Source: Flavobacterium crocinum (lineage in GTDB: Bacteria > Bacteroidota > Bacteroidia > Flavobacteriales > Flavobacteriaceae). Taken from it: 64,000 nt of DNA. Shown piece after piece: positions 61,482 to 64,000 of this stretch (positions are counted from its first letter, which is position 1; the number at the start of each line of letters is the position of its first letter). Location of the stretch: the NCBI RefSeq assembly GCF_003122385.1, contig NZ_CP029255.1, forward strand, positions 3,224,001 through 3,288,000, read 5' to 3'. The notes beneath the pieces are model-generated. The model was not told the origin of the DNA. It was given only the letters and a program-made list of their open reading frames with translations, and did no database searches. A program made the translations under genes and the position numbers.

Positions 61482-62873
61482 ATGGGAAATAAATTATCTG
61501 GAAAAGACCTGATTAAATTGGGTTTTCCAAAGAACAATTCAATAAACATTGCCTTAGGGCAGATAAACAGATATAGAAAAAGAGAAAAAAAAGAATCTAT
61601 TCTAACAGAAGCAAAAGATGTTTTGCTTAATCCTGAAAAGTACGAAGGAAACGGAACTTGGGGAAAGGTAGCTGAAGGTTTGATTAAGCCTGTTCAAGTA
61701 AGAATGCATCAGCTTAAAAATACTAGAGCACCGTTTAAAATTTTTGGAGAAAATGAAATCGACGATCAGGCAAAATTTCAATTGTATGATTCGTTGAAAC
61801 TGCCAGTTTCGGTTGCGGGAGCTTTAATGCCGGACGCACATTCAGGTTATGGATTACCGATCGGCGGTGTTTTGGCGACAGATAATGCTGTAATTCCGTA
61901 TGGAGTTGGTGTTGATATTGGATGCCGAATGAGTCTTTCGATTTTTGATTTGCCAGCTTCTCATTTTAAGGGAAAAGAGCATCAGTTGGAAGCAATTTTA
62001 AAAGACAATACAAAGTTCGGAATGTATGAAACGCACGCTTCTCGTGTAGATCATGAGGTGTTTTACAATAGTGGATTTCGAGATATTCCGTTATTGAAAA
62101 ATCTTCTTCCAAAAGCCTATAAACAATTAGGAACATCTGGCGGAGGAAATCATTTTGTAGAATTTGGAATTGCTAAAATCGATAATCCTGAGAACGAATG
62201 GAAATTGGAAAAAGGCGAATATTTTGCTGTTCTTTCACACAGCGGTTCTCGTGGATTGGGTGCAAATATTGCGAAGCATTATACGTATTTGGCAACAAAA
62301 CAATGTCCATTACCAAAGAATGTCCAACATTTGGCTTGGTTGGATTTGAATACGCATGATGGTCAGGAATATTGGCTGGCGATGAATTTAGCTGGAGAAT
62401 ATGCCAAAGCCTGCCATGATGATATTCACAGACGAATTGCCAAAGCAATTGGAAAAAGAGTAGTAATAACGATTGAAAATCATCACAATTTTGCCTGGAA
62501 AGAAATGGTAAATGGTCAGGAATGTATTGTGCACAGAAAAGGTGCAACACCTGCAGGAGAAGGGCAATTAGGAATTATTCCGGGTTCGATGACCGCACCA
62601 GGTTTTATTGTAAAAGGTAAAGGAAATCCAGAAAGTTTGAATTCTGCTTCGCATGGTGCGGGACGTTTGTTTTCGAGAGCGAAATGCAAAAGTACTTTTA
62701 CGCAAAGCGAAATCAAAAAGGTTTTGAAAGCCAATGATGTAACCTTGATAGGAGGAAATATTGATGAAGCGCCGATGGCCTACAAAGACATTACAAAAGT
62801 AATGGCAAACCAAACTGAATTAGTGGACGTGTTGGGAACTTTCACGCCAAAAATTGTTAGAATGGACCGCTAA
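61482..62873 (+). CDS. rtcB: RtcB-family RNA ligase
   Basis: A 463-residue GTP- and Mn-dependent ligase that joins 3'-phosphate or 2',3'-cyclic phosphate ends to 5'-OH RNA ends. Landmarks: MPDAHSGYGLPIGGVLATDNAV (117-138), GVGVDIGCRMS with Cys148, GTSGGGNHFVEFG, LSHSGSRGLG, HHNFAW and HRKGATPAGEGQLG, then SHGAGRLFSRAKCKSTF. These supply all metal ligands and the guanylylated His region. The short length and the neighbouring prfH gene mark it as the RtcB2-type repair ligase. It begins an operon with prfH 16 bp downstream. Confidence 0.92.
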   Translation: MGNKLSGKDLIKLGFPKNNSINIALGQINRYRKREKKESILTEAKDVLLNPEKYEGNGTWGKVAEGLIKPVQVRMHQLKNTRAPFKIFGENEIDDQAKFQLYDSLKLPVSVAGALMPDAHSGYGLPIGGVLATDNAVIPYGVGVDIGCRMSLSIFDLPASHFKGKEHQLEAILKDNTKFGMYETHASRVDHEVFYNSGFRDIPLLKNLLPKAYKQLGTSGGGNHFVEFGIAKIDNPENEWKLEKGEYFAVLSHSGSRGLGANIAKHYTYLATKQCPLPKNVQHLAWLDLNTHDGQEYWLAMNLAGEYAKACHDDIHRRIAKAIGKRVVITIENHHNFAWKEMVNGQECIVHRKGATPAGEGQLGIIPGSMTAPGFIVKGKGNPESLNSASHGAGRLFSRAKCKSTFTQSEIKKVLKANDVTLIGGNIDEAPMAYKDITKVMANQTELVDVLGTFTPKIVRMDR

Positions 62874-62889
62874 AAAGAGAGATTTGAAA

Positions 62890-63579
62890 ATGGAAAGAAT
62901 AATTCAGATAACGGCTGGTCGCGGACCTGCAGAATGCACTTGGGTTGTCGCCCAAGTGCTTAAAAAAGTTTTGGATGAAGCGCACGAACAGAATTTAGAA
63001 ACAGTTTTACTGCAAAGAGAAGTTGGCCAAGAAAACGGAACAGTTGAAACTGCATCGATTTCTGTTAAAGGAAAAAATGCAGATCAGTTTGTGAAATCGT
63101 GGATCGGAACCATTCAATGGATTGGGCAAAGTCAGTTTAGGAAAATGCACAAACGTAAAAACTGGTTTATTGGAATTTTTGAAATTGAACAGCAGAAAAA
63201 TGCGTCAGTTTCAGAAAATGATATTCAGTATCAGGCTATGCGAAGTTCCGGCGCTGGTGGTCAGCATGTGAATAAAGTAAGTTCGGCAATTCGGGCAACA
63301 CATATTCCGACTGGAATTGCGGTTGTTGCTATGGACAGTCGTTCGCAACATCAAAACAAAAAACTGGCAACAGAAAGATTATTAAAAAAACTAGAAGACG
63401 AGAAACTGGTTCAGCTTAAAAATCACGTGGGCAAACAATGGGAAAATCAGCTCAATATTGAGCGTGGAAATCCGGTAAGAGTGTTTACTGGAAGTGATTT
63501 TAAAAAGGATAAAGCAGCGAAAAGCTACAAAGGAACTCGTCAGAAATTAAAAAACGATTTACGAAATGAAAACAACTGA
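62890..63579 (+). CDS. prfH: peptide chain release factor-like protein PrfH
   Basis: A 229-residue release-factor homologue. The GGQ peptidyl-tRNA hydrolysis motif is at 123-125 in SSGAGGQHVNK, followed by the SRSQHQNKKLA block of domain 3. The N-terminal domain (ITAGRGPAECTWVVAQVL) is unlike RF1/RF2, and there is no stop-codon tripeptide (PxT or SPF). PrfH is reported to recognise ribosomes stalled after decoding-centre damage and to release the nascent chain so RtcB can religate the 16S rRNA. Met at 62890 is preferred over the overlapping Met at 62854 because the family begins MERIIQIT. It overlaps the next ORF by 14 nt. Confidence 0.92.
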   Translation: MERIIQITAGRGPAECTWVVAQVLKKVLDEAHEQNLETVLLQREVGQENGTVETASISVKGKNADQFVKSWIGTIQWIGQSQFRKMHKRKNWFIGIFEIEQQKNASVSENDIQYQAMRSSGAGGQHVNKVSSAIRATHIPTGIAVVAMDSRSQHQNKKLATERLLKKLEDEKLVQLKNHVGKQWENQLNIERGNPVRVFTGSDFKKDKAAKSYKGTRQKLKNDLRNENN

Positions 63580-64000
63580 TAAATACCTTTTTCAGGCCTT
63601 GGATAATTATCCGTTTTGGCTGGAAGGAACAATAGAATCTTTAGATTACGCTTTTTCTTATGATGATAAAAATACAATGGTTTTATGTTTGTACGGAAGA
63701 ATTCAGGCAGAACAATTAATGAACTATGAAGAGGCGAAATCTTATTTTCAACAAGCTTTATCGATTAATATTCATGCTCTTGAAGTGTATCCGTATTATT
63801 TAAAGACATTGATTTTAAATGAAGATTATGAAGAAGCACGAAAACTGATTGATTTTGCCTTAACGGTAAAAGGAATTAATAAATCAGAGATTTATGTCAA
63901 GAAAGCCATTCTTTTAGAAGCACAAAATGAGTTTAAAAAAGCATTAAATGAAATTAAAAATGCAAAAATTCATTTATTGCAATTCAATTATGAATCTGAT
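63566..64000 (+). CDS. TPR-like protein in the rtcB-prfH operon (partial, cut by window end)
   Basis: An ATG at 63566, inside the last codons of prfH (14-nt overlap), opens a frame with no stop for 145 codons to the window edge. The product starts MKTTDKYLFQALDNYPFW and has TPR-type helix pairs: MNYEEAKSYFQQALSINIHALEVYPYYLKTLILNEDYEEARKLIDFAL, KSEIYVKKAILLEAQNEFKKALNEIKNAKIHL. The overlap indicates translational coupling, so it is likely part of the ribosome-repair operon. Function unknown. Confidence 0.7.
   Translation, partial: MKTTDKYLFQALDNYPFWLEGTIESLDYAFSYDDKNTMVLCLYGRIQAEQLMNYEEAKSYFQQALSINIHALEVYPYYLKTLILNEDYEEARKLIDFALTVKGINKSEIYVKKAILLEAQNEFKKALNEIKNAKIHLLQFNYESD

Noticed and set aside
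62173..62550. 125-residue minus-strand ORF
   Set aside because: It lies inside rtcB. Its His-rich product is the reverse complement of conserved RtcB motifs.

Overview
The window is 64 kb of an AT-rich chromosome from a member of the Bacteroidota, almost certainly a Flavobacterium. The evidence is the family content (type IX secretion components, a giant adhesin with a gliding-type C-terminal domain, DUF6495, DUF2147, DUF1599 and a BT_3928-type protein), the near absence of Shine-Dalgarno sequences, promoters of the TTG-N19-TAnnTTTG type, and a subclass B1 metallo-beta-lactamase that closely resembles the JOHN/IND enzymes of flavobacteria. I see no rRNA, tRNA or CRISPR array.

Positions 1-10.8 kb lie on the minus strand. 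They hold kdsA, small hypothetical and lipoprotein genes, a lysoplasmalogenase-like gene next to an alkylglycerol-monooxygenase-like gene, clpS, prmA, tpiA, a thioredoxin-like lipoprotein, a three-gene accessory block (hydrolase, a 50-residue ORF, DUF6934), a DoxX/BT_3928-type protein and DUF1599. folP starts the plus-strand side at 11 kb. It is followed by an IS110-family element inserted into a REP-like palindrome, then a lipoprotein gene. From 13.8 to 19.9 kb (minus strand) come rlmH, a monooxygenase-fold protein, a secreted adenosine deaminase, a GNAT-OsmC-pirin operon, and an AlkC-type DNA glycosylase.

Positions 20-30 kb (mostly plus strand) hold nadC, a YihY protein, DUF2147, the metallo-beta-lactamase, a VapBC-like toxin-antitoxin pair, priA, a LytTR response regulator (minus strand), the rpsF-rpsR-rplI operon and DUF6495. 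A roughly 1 kb AT-rich leader then precedes a 10.4 kb gene for a secreted adhesin of about 3457 residues. That adhesin has 15 tandem 79-residue Ig-like repeats and a type B type IX sorting domain. Its partners follow: a PorP/SprF-like outer-membrane protein and a PD40/OmpA-family protein.

Positions 43.9-60.8 kb are housekeeping: ligA, a split 5'-nucleotidase (minus strand), dapA, bamD-rpoZ-coaBC-porD-like-recN-TPR-fabV, a glycosyltransferase with coaE, and an RprX/RprY-like two-component system. The right end has a self-contained small transcription unit encoding a 27-residue peptide. After it comes an rtcB-prfH ribosome-repair operon with a third, translationally overlapping TPR gene that runs off the window.

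Intergenic DNA is unusually rich in structure. There are at least five unrelated palindromic element families, including a MITE-like element of about 155 bp present twice in opposite orientations, and several arrays of heptanucleotide tandem repeats beside gene ends. The most unusual items are the IS110 element with its split palindromic target, the MITE-like element, the 27-residue peptide unit, the RtcB-PrfH-TPR operon, the AGMO/lysoplasmalogenase pair, the DUF6934 pair and the higher-order repeat structure of the adhesin.
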